A stretch of 64,000 nt of DNA from Bufo bufo. Taxonomy: Eukaryota; Chordata; Amphibia; Anura; Bufonidae. The stretch lies in assembly GCF_905171765.1 (NCBI RefSeq), contig NC_053393.1, forward strand, positions 65,131,371 through 65,195,370. Reading direction: 5' to 3'. The notes beneath the pieces were generated by a model, which was not told where the DNA came from, made no database searches, and saw only the letters and a program-made list of their open reading frames with translations. The position numbers were made by a program, and so were the translations under genes. Positions 42,154 to 52,443 of this stretch are shown one piece after another (within the stretch, counting starts at the first letter, position 1; each line of letters starts with the position of its first letter).

Positions 42154-43033
42154 TAGCGTCCTTTAATGGAGAAGATGAGGAAGGTGAACATCTACATCAG
42201 AGAAGACATCACTGGATGTAAGAGGTATGTGGCGATGTATTCTCCAGTATGTTTTGCAGAGCTGTATGTAATGTTTTCCAAGTTTGTCTTTAACAGTAGT
42301 GCTGGAGGAAAGGGGTTACGCTAAAGATTTGGCATGTGGGGGCGCCGTTTCAATTTTATCTCAGGCAGCAGAAAGGCTATGTGCACCCCTGCCCATTGCC
42401 CAAGCAGAACTCTAACACCAGGGCCCATGAGCCTTTAGCTACGCCCCAAGATAGATAGATAAATACATGACATATGGTGCTGGGTTTATTATTGTAAAGC
42501 ATCTCTCATACATACCCATAGTAAAAATATTACCGAGACAGATGACACATAAATAGTGGAGGTCATGTGCTGCATACAATTGTAATTTGGAACATTTCTA
42601 GCTAGCTAAAGCTTAGATATTACTTTCCCTCATACACGGACACACACACGATATATGGTCACATTGTGTCATTATTACAGATACGTGCCTGCTGCACCAC
42701 ATCGCTCCAGAGACGGTAGTGCAGGCAGGTGGACAGAATAACAAGTGTAAATTACCTCTATTGTCCACTGTGCCACATTCATCTTACTTGCCCCCTGACA
42801 TCTCAGAATATAGCCTTGTGTCTTCTACTTGGAACATTGCAGGGAAGATTAAAGCTTTGTGAAGAAACCCACAATAAAATGCAATGATAAAAGCCCTTCT
42901 CTGTCTTGGCTTCTTGTAGGCACAGAAGGTTTCAGAACTAGGTTGGTCTATGGACATATGGCTATAGATGGGTCAATTCTTCAACGATCACAGATATTCG
43001 GTTATGCCAATGGAATAACTCTCTATCATCTAC
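42154..43033. other. Unassigned DNA
   Basis: No gene, RNA or complete repeat recognised. The segment to about 42445 may be the right part of an element interrupted by the TTAA MITE. Confidence 0.4.
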
Positions 43034-43385
43034 TATAGTTACATAGTTACATAGTTAATACAGTTGAAAAAAAGATATATGTCCATCAAGTTCAACCAAG
43101 GGATGGGAGGGGATGTGAATCCCAGAAGGAAGTGAGACTGTGTAGATTTCTACACATTTTCATAAGCATTAATGTCATTTACGTTTAAGAATTCGTCTAA
43201 ACCCTTTTTAAAACTGTCCACTGTTCCTGCTGTGACCACGTCCTGAGGAAGTCAATGCCACAGATTCACAGATCTTACAGTAAAGAAGCTTTGACGCTTC
43301 TGGAGACTGAACTTTTTCTTCTCCAGTCGGAGGCAGTGCCCCCTTGTCTTCTGAGGGCATTTTACATGGAACTATCTGTCAATGA
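43034..43385 (-). mobile_element. CR1-like LINE 3' end
   Basis: The minus strand encodes LPQDVVTAGTVDSFKKGLDE near 43250-43190, a form of the C-terminal signature of CR1/L2-type LINE polyproteins. It continues to a short GTTACATAG-type tail repeat at 43038-43060. Only the last 100 or so codons remain, with stops. 5' truncation is the rule for such copies. Confidence 0.65.
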
Positions 43386-43396
43386 TCTATCTACCT

Positions 43397-44664
43397 ATCT
43401 GTCTGTCTATCAAATCAAATCAAATCAGCTTTATTGGCAGGACTAAATACATTTTAGCATTGCCAAAGCAAGTGGGAAATAATTGGGTAGGGTTGGGGGA
43501 TGGGGACATATACAGGGTGGGGGTATAGGAGTCCATAGTATATCAGACTCCTCTCAGTCTATGGCAGGCAGTAATATATTGTGCTGCTATGGCTGCTGTG
43601 TTCTCCTCTTCCCCCAGCAGTATGGAGAGTCTCTCTTCCTCCTCCATGGAGGTGAAGTCTGGGCAGAGATCAGACAGTCTCCTGAAGTGAGTCTCCCTCA
43701 CTGCTGAGTATTTGGGGCACCGCAGCAGGAAATGAGCCTCGTCCTCCACGGCCTCCTGGTCGCACTGCTGGCACAGTCTGCTCTCCCTGGGCATGTACCT
43801 CTGTCGGTGACGCCCGGATTCAATGAGCAGGCTGTGGGCGCTCAGTCTGTATCGGCTCAGGATCTGTCGGTCTTTTGGATTGGGGAGTTTCTCCAGATAT
43901 GGGGCCAGTTTGTACTCCCTCTGCAGGCTCTGGTATACTGTCAGCTTCTGGGATGTTCTTATGTCGTTCCTCCAGACGCTAATATACTCCTCTTTGTACT
44001 TGTGTATCGTCCTCTGGATTTCGCCCTTTGTCAGGCTATATTAGTTGGTGGCTTGGGCAGGCTGGGTTTGGGTGACTTGTTGCAGGGTGCTTTGTTTTTC
44101 TGTTGCTTCTTGGTGTAGCAAGTCTTTGTGATGGTAGAGCCGGGACTGCTGCTATGAAGATGGGCTCTGAATGATAGCGCCCTCTTCTGTACAGCCAAGT
44201 AGAGTGGGAATCTGCCCAGTTCTGCTCGACAGGCGCTGTTTGAGGTGCCCATGTGGACCTGGAGAAAGTGTTTGCAGAGTTCTAGGTGGAATAGTTCTGT
44301 TGGCCCAGAGTCCCACTTTGCCCGGTCTGGGTATATGTCTGGGCCCCAGACTTTGCTGCCATACAGGAGGATTGGGGCGATGATGGTGTCAAGGATTTTA
44401 AGCCAGACGGTCACTGGTGCTTTAAGGTGATACAGACGCCTTCTGATGGCATAGAAGGTTTTGCTCGCCTTGTCTTTCAGTGTTTCCATGGCTTTCTTAA
44501 AACTCCCTGATTGGCTAATATCTAGGCCCAGGTAGGTGTAGCTATCGGTTTCTGAAATTGGACAGTTGTTTAGCAGGAAGGGAGGACGACCGGCTGCTTT
44601 TCGGTTTCTTTTCTGGAACACCATGATATTGGTTTTCTTTGGATTGATGGGCAGTGCCCACGTG
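43397..44664 (-). pseudogene. Non-LTR retrotransposon ORF2 C-terminal half
   Basis: Read leftward from 44664: PKKTNIMVFQKRNRK, SYTYLGLDISQSGSFKKAME, ILDTIIAPILLYGSKVWGP, and ACRAELGRFPLYLAVQKRAL. After a frame change near 44030 come TSQKLTVYQSLQREYKLAPY and PRESRLCQQC...DEAHFLLRCP, a terminal zinc-knuckle-like motif (C-X2-C..H-X4-C). This is the thumb and C-terminal region of a LINE reverse transcriptase of the jockey/CR1/I-related radiation; the clade was not fixed. The 3' end has AATAAAGCTGATTTGATTTG, a short GATTT tail repeat at 43411-43430. A solo LTR at 44665-45316 interrupts its upstream side. Confidence 0.8.
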
Positions 44665-45316
44665 TGTCACGAGGGTGTCAAGAGCCACGTCTGACTCCGT
44701 TATACCCGGGGTCAGGAAGTCGCAGCGGGTGGCTGCGCGCTCTATGTCTAAAGACAGTGCTGTTTATTAATGGTAGCTTTCTGGGTTTGCCTTGCAATCC
44801 TTTTTGGCTCACTCAGGGATCCGTAGCTCCTTCTCCTCAGCTGTTCCTTGTCCAGCAATCCCAACCTCCTTATATTCCCATCTCTCACTTCTCTGGTTGC
44901 CAGATATAGAGCTTCCTGCCTGGACTTCTATACTGACCCACTGGAGCTGTGTAGCTGTGATCCCTGGTTGTTGTTCCAGAACGTTACCCTCCGGAACCCT
45001 GTTGGGCCTTGGTGGTCTGCTGTTGTCGCCCACCTGGGATTATATGTTTGTCTGTATTGTCTGTCCTCTCCTTGGTGTTTCCCTCTTAGTGTCAGTGGTG
45101 CGGACTAGTGATCCCACCGCCACGTTCACTACATAGGGCTCATCTTAGGGAAAGCCAGGGTTTAGGCACGTGATCGGCGTACGGGTGAGGAACCCGTCTA
45201 GGGACGTCAGGGCAGTCAGGTGCCAGCCGCAAGGTGAGTCAGGGGTCACCATCTTTCCCTCTCCCTTGGACAGGGCCTTCCCATTTCCCTCCCTTAGCGT
45301 GACGCCGGTCATTACA
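44665..45316. repeat. Solo LTR with 5-bp target duplication
   Basis: 652 bp from TGTCACGAGGGTGTC to GGTCATTACA, obeying TG...CA, flanked by ACGTG at 44660-44664 and 45317-45321. It is inserted in the LINE ORF and has no internal domain, so it is the product of LTR-LTR recombination. It contains GCGTGACGCC near 45297, similar to the gypsy primer-binding region. Strand is not certain. Confidence 0.8.
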
Positions 45317-45321
45317 ACGTG

Positions 45322-45420
45322 TTACTGAACTTCTCCAGTGTTTTCAGGTTATCTTAGAGACCTTTCTCTATCTATCTATCTATCATTTTATATCTATCAT
45401 CTATCTACCTCATATCTGAA
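45322..45420. repeat. LINE remnant and TATC microsatellite
   Basis: A few bases of the interrupted LINE are followed by (TATC)n at 45366-45395 and degenerate copies to 45415. Confidence 0.6.
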
Positions 45421-46342
45421 TAGAAAAAACAGCAGCACAGTCAATGTGGATGTGGGTGCAATCCCTCAGAGACCCTGGGCGGGAGGTCTAGTGTGATATC
45501 CAAATAAACAAATGATGAGGCAGCAGTCCAGTTGATGGTGAAAGAGAGTGTTAGACCCCAATTTATGCCCTTGCAATGTTTCAGCCCAGCACAATGAGGC
45601 CTTTGTCAAGCAAAGGTGTCAAGCCATGTAAAGGTATACAGTATATACATGTGCACCTTTCACAATAGCATGATTGAGCAATGTGTCATAAAACAATTAA
45701 GTGATTAAGTGAAATAAAAACATATACCAGTAGATTGTGGACATTTGTGTCTCCATCAGTGATGCATGTAACTCATACATGATAAATTCATATGCAGTGA
45801 AGACATAATCATACAGTAATTCATAAGTGGTAGCCATGTAAACTCATAAAAACCATTGGTGGCAACAACTACCGGGTATGATTAGATAATGAGTAATAGG
45901 CATAGATACATACGGTACATCACAAGTAGCCCATAGATAAACTCATTAGGGTTGCTCAGTCTAGGTCATTGTGCGGGGGGTAGCCCCACACATGTGCAGG
46001 TAATGGCAGTACTTCCAGCGCATCAAGTCACGCACCAGCCATGCCACTTGCCAGCCATGCATGCGCCCAATAATCACCCACACGACACCCATGATGCACT
46101 CTATTGAGGGGGCACAGTCGAGTGTCCCCACACTGGGTGCAAGTCAACACTGTACATAGGAAAATCCTGAGCTGAGAGACCACAGACCCGAATACAACCA
46201 AACAGTAAGTACATGAACAATGAAAGCGAAACGAGAACCCTTAAAATGGTGATAGCTACTGTGAACGACAAAGGGTGTATCATATCTGTGAACAAAAACA
46301 AAGAACAAAGTATAACAAAATAAACATGGCATAGACAATTTA

Positions 46343-46717
46343 GGCTACTTTCACACCTGCGTTCGGTGCGGATCCGTCTTGTATCTGCACAGACGGATCC
46401 GCACCGATAATGCAAATGCTTGTATCCGTTAATAACGGATCCGTTTGCATTATTCTTAAAAAAAAAGTCTAAGTCAAAACGGATCCGTCCTGACTTACAT
46501 TGAAAGTCAATGGGGGACGGATCCGTTTTCAATTGCACCATATTGTGTCAGTGAAAATGGATCCGTCCCCATTGACTTACATTGTAAGTCAGGACGGATC
46601 CGTTTGGCTCCGCATTGTCAGAATGCATTGAGGCTGAACTGATCCGTTTTGGGCCACTTGTGAGAGCCCTGAACGGATCTCACAAGTGGACCCAGAAACA
46701 CCAGTGTGAAAGTAGCC
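46343..46717. mobile_element. TWA-flanked MITE inside the Penelope element
   Basis: Starts GGCTACTTTCACACCTGCG and ends CCAGTGTGAAAGTAGCC, with TTA at 46340-46342 and 46718-46720. Internal ACGGATCCG motifs recur and the arms fold back. It is close in its ends to the MITE at 59430-59881. Confidence 0.82.
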
Positions 46718-46780
46718 TTAGTCCTAACAACTCAGAGGACCAAGGAGAAGACCAAACGTGATCAGGTGAGTACAGCCCCT

Positions 46781-47765
46781 CTAATCATATATCCCCCATT
46801 TAAATTTGGCATTCAAGCCATGTGGCTTCAGAGTGTTTAACTTATATATCCACCTAAGCCCCTTCTGTTTCAGGACCATCTCTCTGGTCCCACCTCTTCT
46901 CAGGGGCTGGACATGGTTGATGATACTGACTTTAAGGTCCCTCTCTCTATGCCCAGCGTTAGTGAAATGCTTTGATATGGGAAGGTCTTTGCATTTCTGC
47001 CTGATGGTATATCTGTGCTGGTTAAGTCTAGTTTTGAGATCTAGAGTAGTTTCTCCTATGTACAGCAATTGGCATGGGCACTGTAATGGATAAATGCTGA
47101 AGGTGCATTCACAAGTGGACAAATCTGAAACGTCTCACCTGAGACTGGGTGTGTGAAGGAGCTTCCTTTAATCATAAAGGAGCAGTTGATACATCTAAGG
47201 CAGGGGAAGCAGCCTATTCTTGTGTAGCCAATGTAGGTCTGTGTAACTGACCTGAGGGAATGTCTGTCTGCACAAGGTCGTATCTGAGGTTGGGTGGACG
47301 ACGGCGAAATGACATAAGTGGTGGAGGTGAGCTCCTCCACTTGTTTATGATTGCTAGTGAGGATGGGGTAGTTTTTCCTGACTATATTGTTAATTACCAA
47401 GTAAGTTGAAATAAAAAGAATCCTCTTAGGCTGTCTCTGCACTTTGCATTCTTGACTAGAGCTTGCACTGTCAAGAAAACCTTCCGTGTGTTTTTCGATC
47501 AGATGTCTCGGGTAGTCCCTATTGACAAATTTAGTGGACATTTCCTTTATTTGTAAGGGTAAGGTTTCAGGTTCCTGAACTATGCGTTGTACACTGAGTA
47601 ATTGACTATAGGGTAAGGAGTTCACTGTAGCACATGGGTGACAACTGTCAATTTCAGAAGCTTGTTTCTTTCGGTAGGTTTGTGATATACAGTAAGTCCA
47701 TGTTCAGTCTGTCACCAGGTAACCAGAGTGTCAAGGAATTGTGCCAACTGTGTCAAGGAATTGTA
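46781..47765 (-). pseudogene. Penelope-like polyprotein: RT C-terminus and GIY-YIG endonuclease
   Basis: Penelope elements encode a reverse transcriptase joined to a GIY-YIG nuclease that nicks the target. Leftward from 47765: FLDTLVTW and VYHKPTERNKLL (the typical FLD..KPT.RN stretch after the RT core), then several frame changes, YIGYTRIGCFPCLRCINCSF (Cys-rich linker), and in another frame SIYPLQCPCQLLYIGETTLD with LKTRLNQHRYTIR (GIY-YIG core with the conserved Arg). It ends RWIYKLNTLKPHGLN at about 46800. The catalytic RT palm is missing and there are at least two frameshifts and a stop near 47625, so it is inactive. Confidence 0.82.
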
Positions 47766-48660
47766 GCGACTGTTACGAGCTCGGAGGATATGTTCAATGG
47801 ATCAGATGTTCGAGCAATAGGCAAATGATCTGAAACAGAGATTTACAACCCGAGGGTACAGTCAACGCTCGATCAAAAAAGCATACAGAAGAGCAAGGAC
47901 ATCTTCTCGTCATGATCTCCTTTTCTCAGAGAAACAAAGGTCAAGTGATAACGAAGCAAGATTTATCACTGGGTATCACTGTAGATGGTTTGAAATGAAG
48001 GATATTTTACAAAAAGTTTTGGCCTGTCCTCTTGTCGGACCCTATTCTTGCCAAATATTTGTCCTCTGGGCCATCCGTAACGGCAAAACGCTCTAAAAAT
48101 CTGAAGGATCATCCTGTTCGGAGTTTCTTTTTTAAATAAATTCCGCCAATTTTTCCAGGGGTGGGTAAACCAAGGTGGGATTTCTCTCCATGTAGAAAAT
48201 GCATTGCTTGTTCAAACATGGAGAGAGACACTTCTTTCCATGATTCGACTTATGAAAAAACATTTCAAATAACACACTGTCTAACATGCACAAGTACAGC
48301 GGTCATATATTATGTGATGTGCCCTTGCCCGAAAATCTATGTGGGTTTAACCACAAGGAGGTTGAAGGTTAGGGTACGCGAACATGTTAGAGATATTATG
48401 TCAGCAACCAATGAGAAAGATCTGAACAATTTAAAACCTGTGGCTAGACATTTTAAGTCCCATCCTGGTTGTAATCCCATGAGTTTGAAGGTTCGAGCGA
48501 TTGATTGTGTCTTAAAAAATGTCTGAGGTGGGGACATATCAAAGAGATTAGCGCAGCAAGAATGTAAGTGGATTTGAAATTAAACACTTTACGTCCAAAT
48601 AGATTAAACAAATCCACTGGTTTTTCATCATTTTTGTAGGTCATTCCGTGGTGAATTTCT
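47766..48660 (+). pseudogene. Penelope-like polyprotein remnant with GIY-YIG domain
   Basis: Plus-strand segments: RRICSMDQMFEQ and NDLKQRFTTRGYSQRSIKKA (region after the RT), FITGYHCRWFEMKDILQKVL, then a 121-codon open stretch (48161-48526) with SPCRKCIACSNMERDTSF, the Cys-rich linker, and CPCPKIYVGLTTRRLKVRVR, the GIY-YIG core. After a frame change it closes with QQECKWI and KLNTLRPNRLN. Several stops lie between 47766 and 48160. It differs clearly from the minus-strand copy, so the two are from different Penelope subfamilies or are old. Confidence 0.78.
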
Positions 48661-48772
48661 CCGGGTCTCCATATTCTATAGGACTTGTTTTTAATGTTTT
48701 TACTTTGTGATTTTTAATTAGATAAATTACCCCCTTTTCAGGTCATCTATCGGGTTCACTTTTTTACACATA

Positions 48773-50335
48773 CACTGCGTGCAGAATTATTAGGCAAATG
48801 AGTATTTTGACCACATCATCCTCTTTATGCATGTTGTCTTACTCCAAGCTGTATAGGCTCGAAAGCCTACTACCAATTAAGCATATTAGGTGATGTGCAT
48901 CTCTGTAATGAGAAGGGGTGTGGTCTAATGACATCAACACCCTATATTAGGTGTGCATAATTATTAGGCAACTTCCTTTCCTTTGGCAAAATGGGTCAAA
49001 AGAAGGACTTGACAGGCTCAGAAAAGTCAAAAATAGTGAGATATCTTGCAGAGGGATGCAGCACTCTTAAAATTGCAAAGCTTCTGAAGCGTGATCATCG
49101 AACAATCAAGCGTTTCATTCAAAATAGTCAACAGGGTCGCAAGAAGCGTGTGGAAAAACCAAGGCGCAAAATAACTGCCCATGAACTGAGAAAAGTCAAG
49201 CGTGCAGCTGCCAAGATGCCACTTGCCACCAGTTTGGCCATATTTCAGAGCTGCAACATCACTGGAGTGCCCAAAAGCACAAGGTGTGCAATACTCAGAG
49301 ACATGGCCAAGGTAAGAAAGGCTGAAAGACGACCACCACTGAACAAGACACACAAGCTGAAACGTCAAGACTGGGCCAAGAAATATCTCAAGACTGATTT
49401 TTCTAAGGTTTTATGGACTGATGAAATGAGAGTAAGTCTTGATGGGCCAGATGGATGGGCCCGTGGCTGGATTGGTAAAGGGCAGAGAGCTCCAGTCCGA
49501 CTCAGACGCCAGCAAGGTGGAGGTGGAGTACTGGTTTGGGCTGGTATCATCAAAGATGAGCTTGTGGGGTCTTTTCGGGTTGAGGATGGAGTCAAGCTCA
49601 ACTCCCAGTCCTACTGCCAGTTTCTGGAAGACACCTTTTTCAAGCAGTGGTACAGGAAGAAGTCTGCATCCTTCAAGAAAAACATGATTTTCATGCAGGA
49701 CAATGCTCCATCACACGCGTCCAAGTACTCCACAGCGTGGCTGGCAAGAAAGGGTATAAAAGAAGAAAATCTAATGACATGGCCTCCTTGTTCACCTGAT
49801 CTGAACCCCATTGAGAACCTGTGGTCCATCATCAAATGTGAGATTTACAAGGAGGGAAAACAGTACACCTCTCTGAACAGTGTCTGGGAGGCTGTGGTTG
49901 CTGCTGCACGCAATGTTGATGGTGAACAGATCAAAACACTGACAGAATCCATGGATGGCAGGCTTTTGAGTGTCCTTGCAAAGAAAGGTGGCTATATTGG
50001 TCACTGATTTGTTTTTGTTTTGTTTTTGAATGTCAGAAATGTATATTTGTGAATGTTGAGATGTTATATTGGTTTCACTGGTAAAAATAAATAATTGAAA
50101 TGGGTATATATTTGTTTTTTGTTAAGTTGCCTAATAATTATGCACAGTAATAGTCATCTGCACACACAGATATCCCCCTAAAATAGCTAAAACTAAAAAC
50201 AAACTAAAAACTACTTCCAAAAATATTCAGCTTTGATATTAATGAGTTTTTTGGGTTCATTGAGAACATGGTTGTTGTTCAATAATAAAATTAATCCTCA
50301 AAAATACAACTTGCCTAATAATTCTGCACTCCCTG
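48773..50335 (+). mobile_element. Complete Tc1/mariner transposon, DD37E type
   Basis: 1563 bp between TA dinucleotides at 48771-48772 and 50336-50337. The left terminus is CACTGCGTGCAGAATTATTA and the right terminus, inverted, CAGGGAGTGCAGAATTATTA; both continue with GGCAA. The left end has two or three changes from the right one. Extra copies of TGCCTAATAATTATGCAC lie subterminally at about 48950-48972 and 50125-50145 and may serve as additional transposase-binding repeats. The single ORF fills most of the interior. Confidence 0.93.
48991..50007 (+). CDS. Tc1/mariner transposase, intact 338 aa, DD37E
   Basis: Cut-and-paste DDE transposase acting in the nucleus on the terminal repeats of its own element. 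The N-terminus has a helix-turn-helix (residues 11-45, STLKIAKLLKRDHRTIKRF), then a basic linker GRKKRVEKPRRK (49-60) and a second DNA-binding domain to about 120. Catalytic residues: D144 in LWTDEMRVSL, D237 in FMQDNAPSHA and E275 in SPDLNPIEN, with 37 residues between the last two by my count. A Gly-rich box, QQGGGGVLVWAGI, lies at 175-186. Length is normal for the superfamily and the frame has no stop. The DD37E spacing separates it from classical Tc1 (DD34E). The Met at 48991 is the first in frame after the left terminal repeat. Confidence 0.93.
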   Translation: MGQKKDLTGSEKSKIVRYLAEGCSTLKIAKLLKRDHRTIKRFIQNSQQGRKKRVEKPRRKITAHELRKVKRAAAKMPLATSLAIFQSCNITGVPKSTRCAILRDMAKVRKAERRPPLNKTHKLKRQDWAKKYLKTDFSKVLWTDEMRVSLDGPDGWARGWIGKGQRAPVRLRRQQGGGGVLVWAGIIKDELVGSFRVEDGVKLNSQSYCQFLEDTFFKQWYRKKSASFKKNMIFMQDNAPSHASKYSTAWLARKGIKEENLMTWPPCSPDLNPIENLWSIIKCEIYKEGKQYTSLNSVWEAVVAAARNVDGEQIKTLTESMDGRLLSVLAKKGGYIGH

Positions 50336-50884
50336 TATTGTATGTACCTGTCTACATGGTTGAATCTTTGATCTCTGGAATTCATAGGAGTTCTGTTGGA
50401 TTGAGGTGGTTAGAACAGTTGTATGGGACATGGTTGTTTTGGGGGGAATGAGATGAGAGCATGAGGTGGTATGATTGGTATAGTTGTCACCAATTTAAAA
50501 TACTATGATATACACAGTAACACATGGTTCGTATGCAGGTTATTTATTTGTACACATAATAGATAATTGGTTGCAGGGTCATATTAGTTTACCCAATATT
50601 ATATTTGGTTTGACACTTAATGTGTAGTCACCTTGTCACTAGTTAGCTTTGACACTATTTTTAGTCACACTTTTAGTCACATTTTATTCTTTTTCCATAA
50701 AAATCTGTTCACACTATCAGAGTAGTAATATTCCATAATTTCATATTTAATACATTATTTATTAATACATTTTTTCATCACAATTTTTTCATTATTTTGC
50801 ACTGTCCATTATGCATTTTTGTATTTTTCATATTTCTATATTCTTTATTATTTTTCACATTTATTATAATTTTTTAGATGATAG

Positions 50885-52363
50885 ATCAAACGTTTAATCC
50901 GAGTAAATGTATCATTTTAAAGGAAAAATAATTTGATTCCAATTTTCACGGTGTCAACAAATCCCCAAAAAGTTGGGACAAATAGCAATAAGAGGCTGGA
51001 AAAAGTAAATTTGAGCATAACGAAGAGCTGGAAGACCAATTAACACTAATTAGGTCAATTGGCAACATGATTGGGTATAAAAAGAGCTTCTCAGAGTGGC
51101 AGTGTCTCTCAGAAGCCAAGATGGGTAGAGGATCACCAATTCCCACAATGTTGCGCAGAAAGATGGTGGAGCAATATCAGAAAGGTGTTACCCAGCGAAA
51201 AATTGCAAAGACTTTGCATCTATCATCATCAACTGTGCATAACATCATCCGAAGATTCAGAGAATCTGGAACAATCTCTGTGCGTAAGGGTCAAGGCCGT
51301 AAAACCATACTGGATGCCCGTGATCTCCGGGCCCTTAAACGACACTGCACCACAAACAGGAATGCTACTGTAAAGGAAATCACAGAATGGGCTCAGGAAT
51401 ACTTCCAGAAACCATTGTCAGTGAACACAATCCACCGTGCCATCCGCTGTTGCCAGCTGAAACTCTACAGTGCAAAGAAGAAGCCATTTCTAAGCAAGAT
51501 CCACAAGCTCAGGCGTTTTCACTGGGCCAGAGATCATTTAAAATGGAGTGTGGAAAAATGGAAGACAGTTCTGTAGTCAGACCAGTCACGATTCGAAATT
51601 CTTTTTGGAAATCTGGGACGCCATGTCATCCGGACCAAAGAGGACAAGGACAACCCAAGTTGTTATCAACGCTCAGTTCAGAAGCCTGCATCTCTGATGG
51701 TATGGGGTTGCATGAGTGCGTGTGGCATGGGCAGCTTGCATGTCTGGAAAGGCACCATCAATGCAGAAAAATATATTCAGGTTCTAGAACAACATATGCT
51801 CCCATCCAGACGTCATCTCTTTCAGGGAAGACCCTGCATTTTTCAACAAGATAATGCCAGACCACATTCTGCATCAATCACAACATCATGGCTGCGTAGG
51901 AGAAGGATCCGGGTACTGAAATGGCCAGTCTGCAGTCCAGATCTTTCACCTATAGAGAACATTTGGCGCATCATAAAGAGGAAGGTGCAACAAAGAAGGC
52001 CCAAGACGATTGAACAGTTAGAGGCCTGTATTAGACAAGAATGGGAGAGCATTCCTATTTCTAAACTTGAGAAACTGGTCTCCTCGGTCCCCAGACGTCT
52101 GTTGAGTGTTGTAAGAAGAAGGGGAGATGCCACACAGTGGTGAAAATGGCCTTGTCCCAACTTTTTGGGGATTTGTTGACACCATGAAATTCTGATTCAA
52201 CATATTTTTCCCTTAAAATGGTATATTTTCTCAGTTTAAACTTTTGTTCCGTGATTTATGTTCTATTCTGAATAAAATATTAGAAGTTGGCACCTCCACA
52301 TCATCGCATTCAGTTTTTATTCACGATTTGTATAGTGTCCCAACTTTTTTGGAATCCGGTTTG
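50885..52363 (+). mobile_element. Tc1 element with long inverted ends, left tip missing
   Basis: The interior inverted repeats, GGTGTCAACAAATCCCCAAA at 50951 and its complement at 52161-52180, lie on both sides of the transposase and extend outward. The right end continues to TGGAATCCGGTTTG at 52363 followed by TA. The left side lacks the outer ~100 bp carrying that CAAACCGGATTCC terminus, so the element is truncated at about 50885 against Penelope-type sequence. Confidence 0.8.
51067..52143 (+). pseudogene. Tc1 transposase, DD34E, one nonsense codon
   Basis: A single frame from 51067 to 52143 interrupted only by TAG at 51574-51576. N-terminal helix-turn-helix pair: MVEQYQKGVTQRKIAKTLHL and TVHNIIRRFRESG. 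Then comes a basic GQGRKT motif and the second domain to LSKIHKLRRFHWARDHL. The stop replaces the residue normally Trp before the first catalytic Asp (SDQSRF). [11 protein letters not shown] and SPDLSPIEN supply the second Asp and the Glu, 34 residues apart. The Met at 51121 (MGRGSPIP) is an alternative start. The remaining sequence looks well preserved, so the loss is recent. Confidence 0.9.
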
Positions 52364-52365
52364 TA

Positions 52366-52443
52366 GAAGTCCATGGCATCAGGCTCCTCTCTAGCTATTG
52401 CAGGCGCTGACATATTGTGCTGCTATGGCCACTGTGTTTTCCT
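52366..52443 (-). repeat. Short LINE 3' remnant
   Basis: ATATTGTGCTGCTATGGCCA with GTGTTTTCCTCTTCC matches the 3' part of the LINE at 43575-43605 with a few changes. It is flanked by the Tc1 right end and TATC repeats. Confidence 0.65.

Larger units (their letters stand above)
45421..47765 (-). mobile_element. Penelope-like element fragment, left half of a head-to-head pair
   Basis: Minus-strand element covering the end of the reverse transcriptase, the GIY-YIG endonuclease and the 3' region. A MITE at 46343-46717 splits its 3' region. Near 45575-45625 the 3' region has TTGACAAAGGCC...GGCTGAAACATTGC, the position and style of the hammerhead-like box in Penelope terminal repeats, though the core is degenerate. 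Its upstream end meets another Penelope fragment in opposite orientation near 47765. Confidence 0.75.
47766..50884 (+). mobile_element. Penelope-like element fragment, right half of the head-to-head pair, split by a Tc1 transposon
   Basis: Plus-strand fragment beginning within the RT C-terminal region and running through GIY-YIG and an AT-rich 3' region. The 3' region is interrupted at a TA by the Tc1-like element at 48773-50335 and probably continues to about 50884, where the second Tc1 element starts. The joined flanks read ACACATATTGTATG. Confidence 0.65.
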
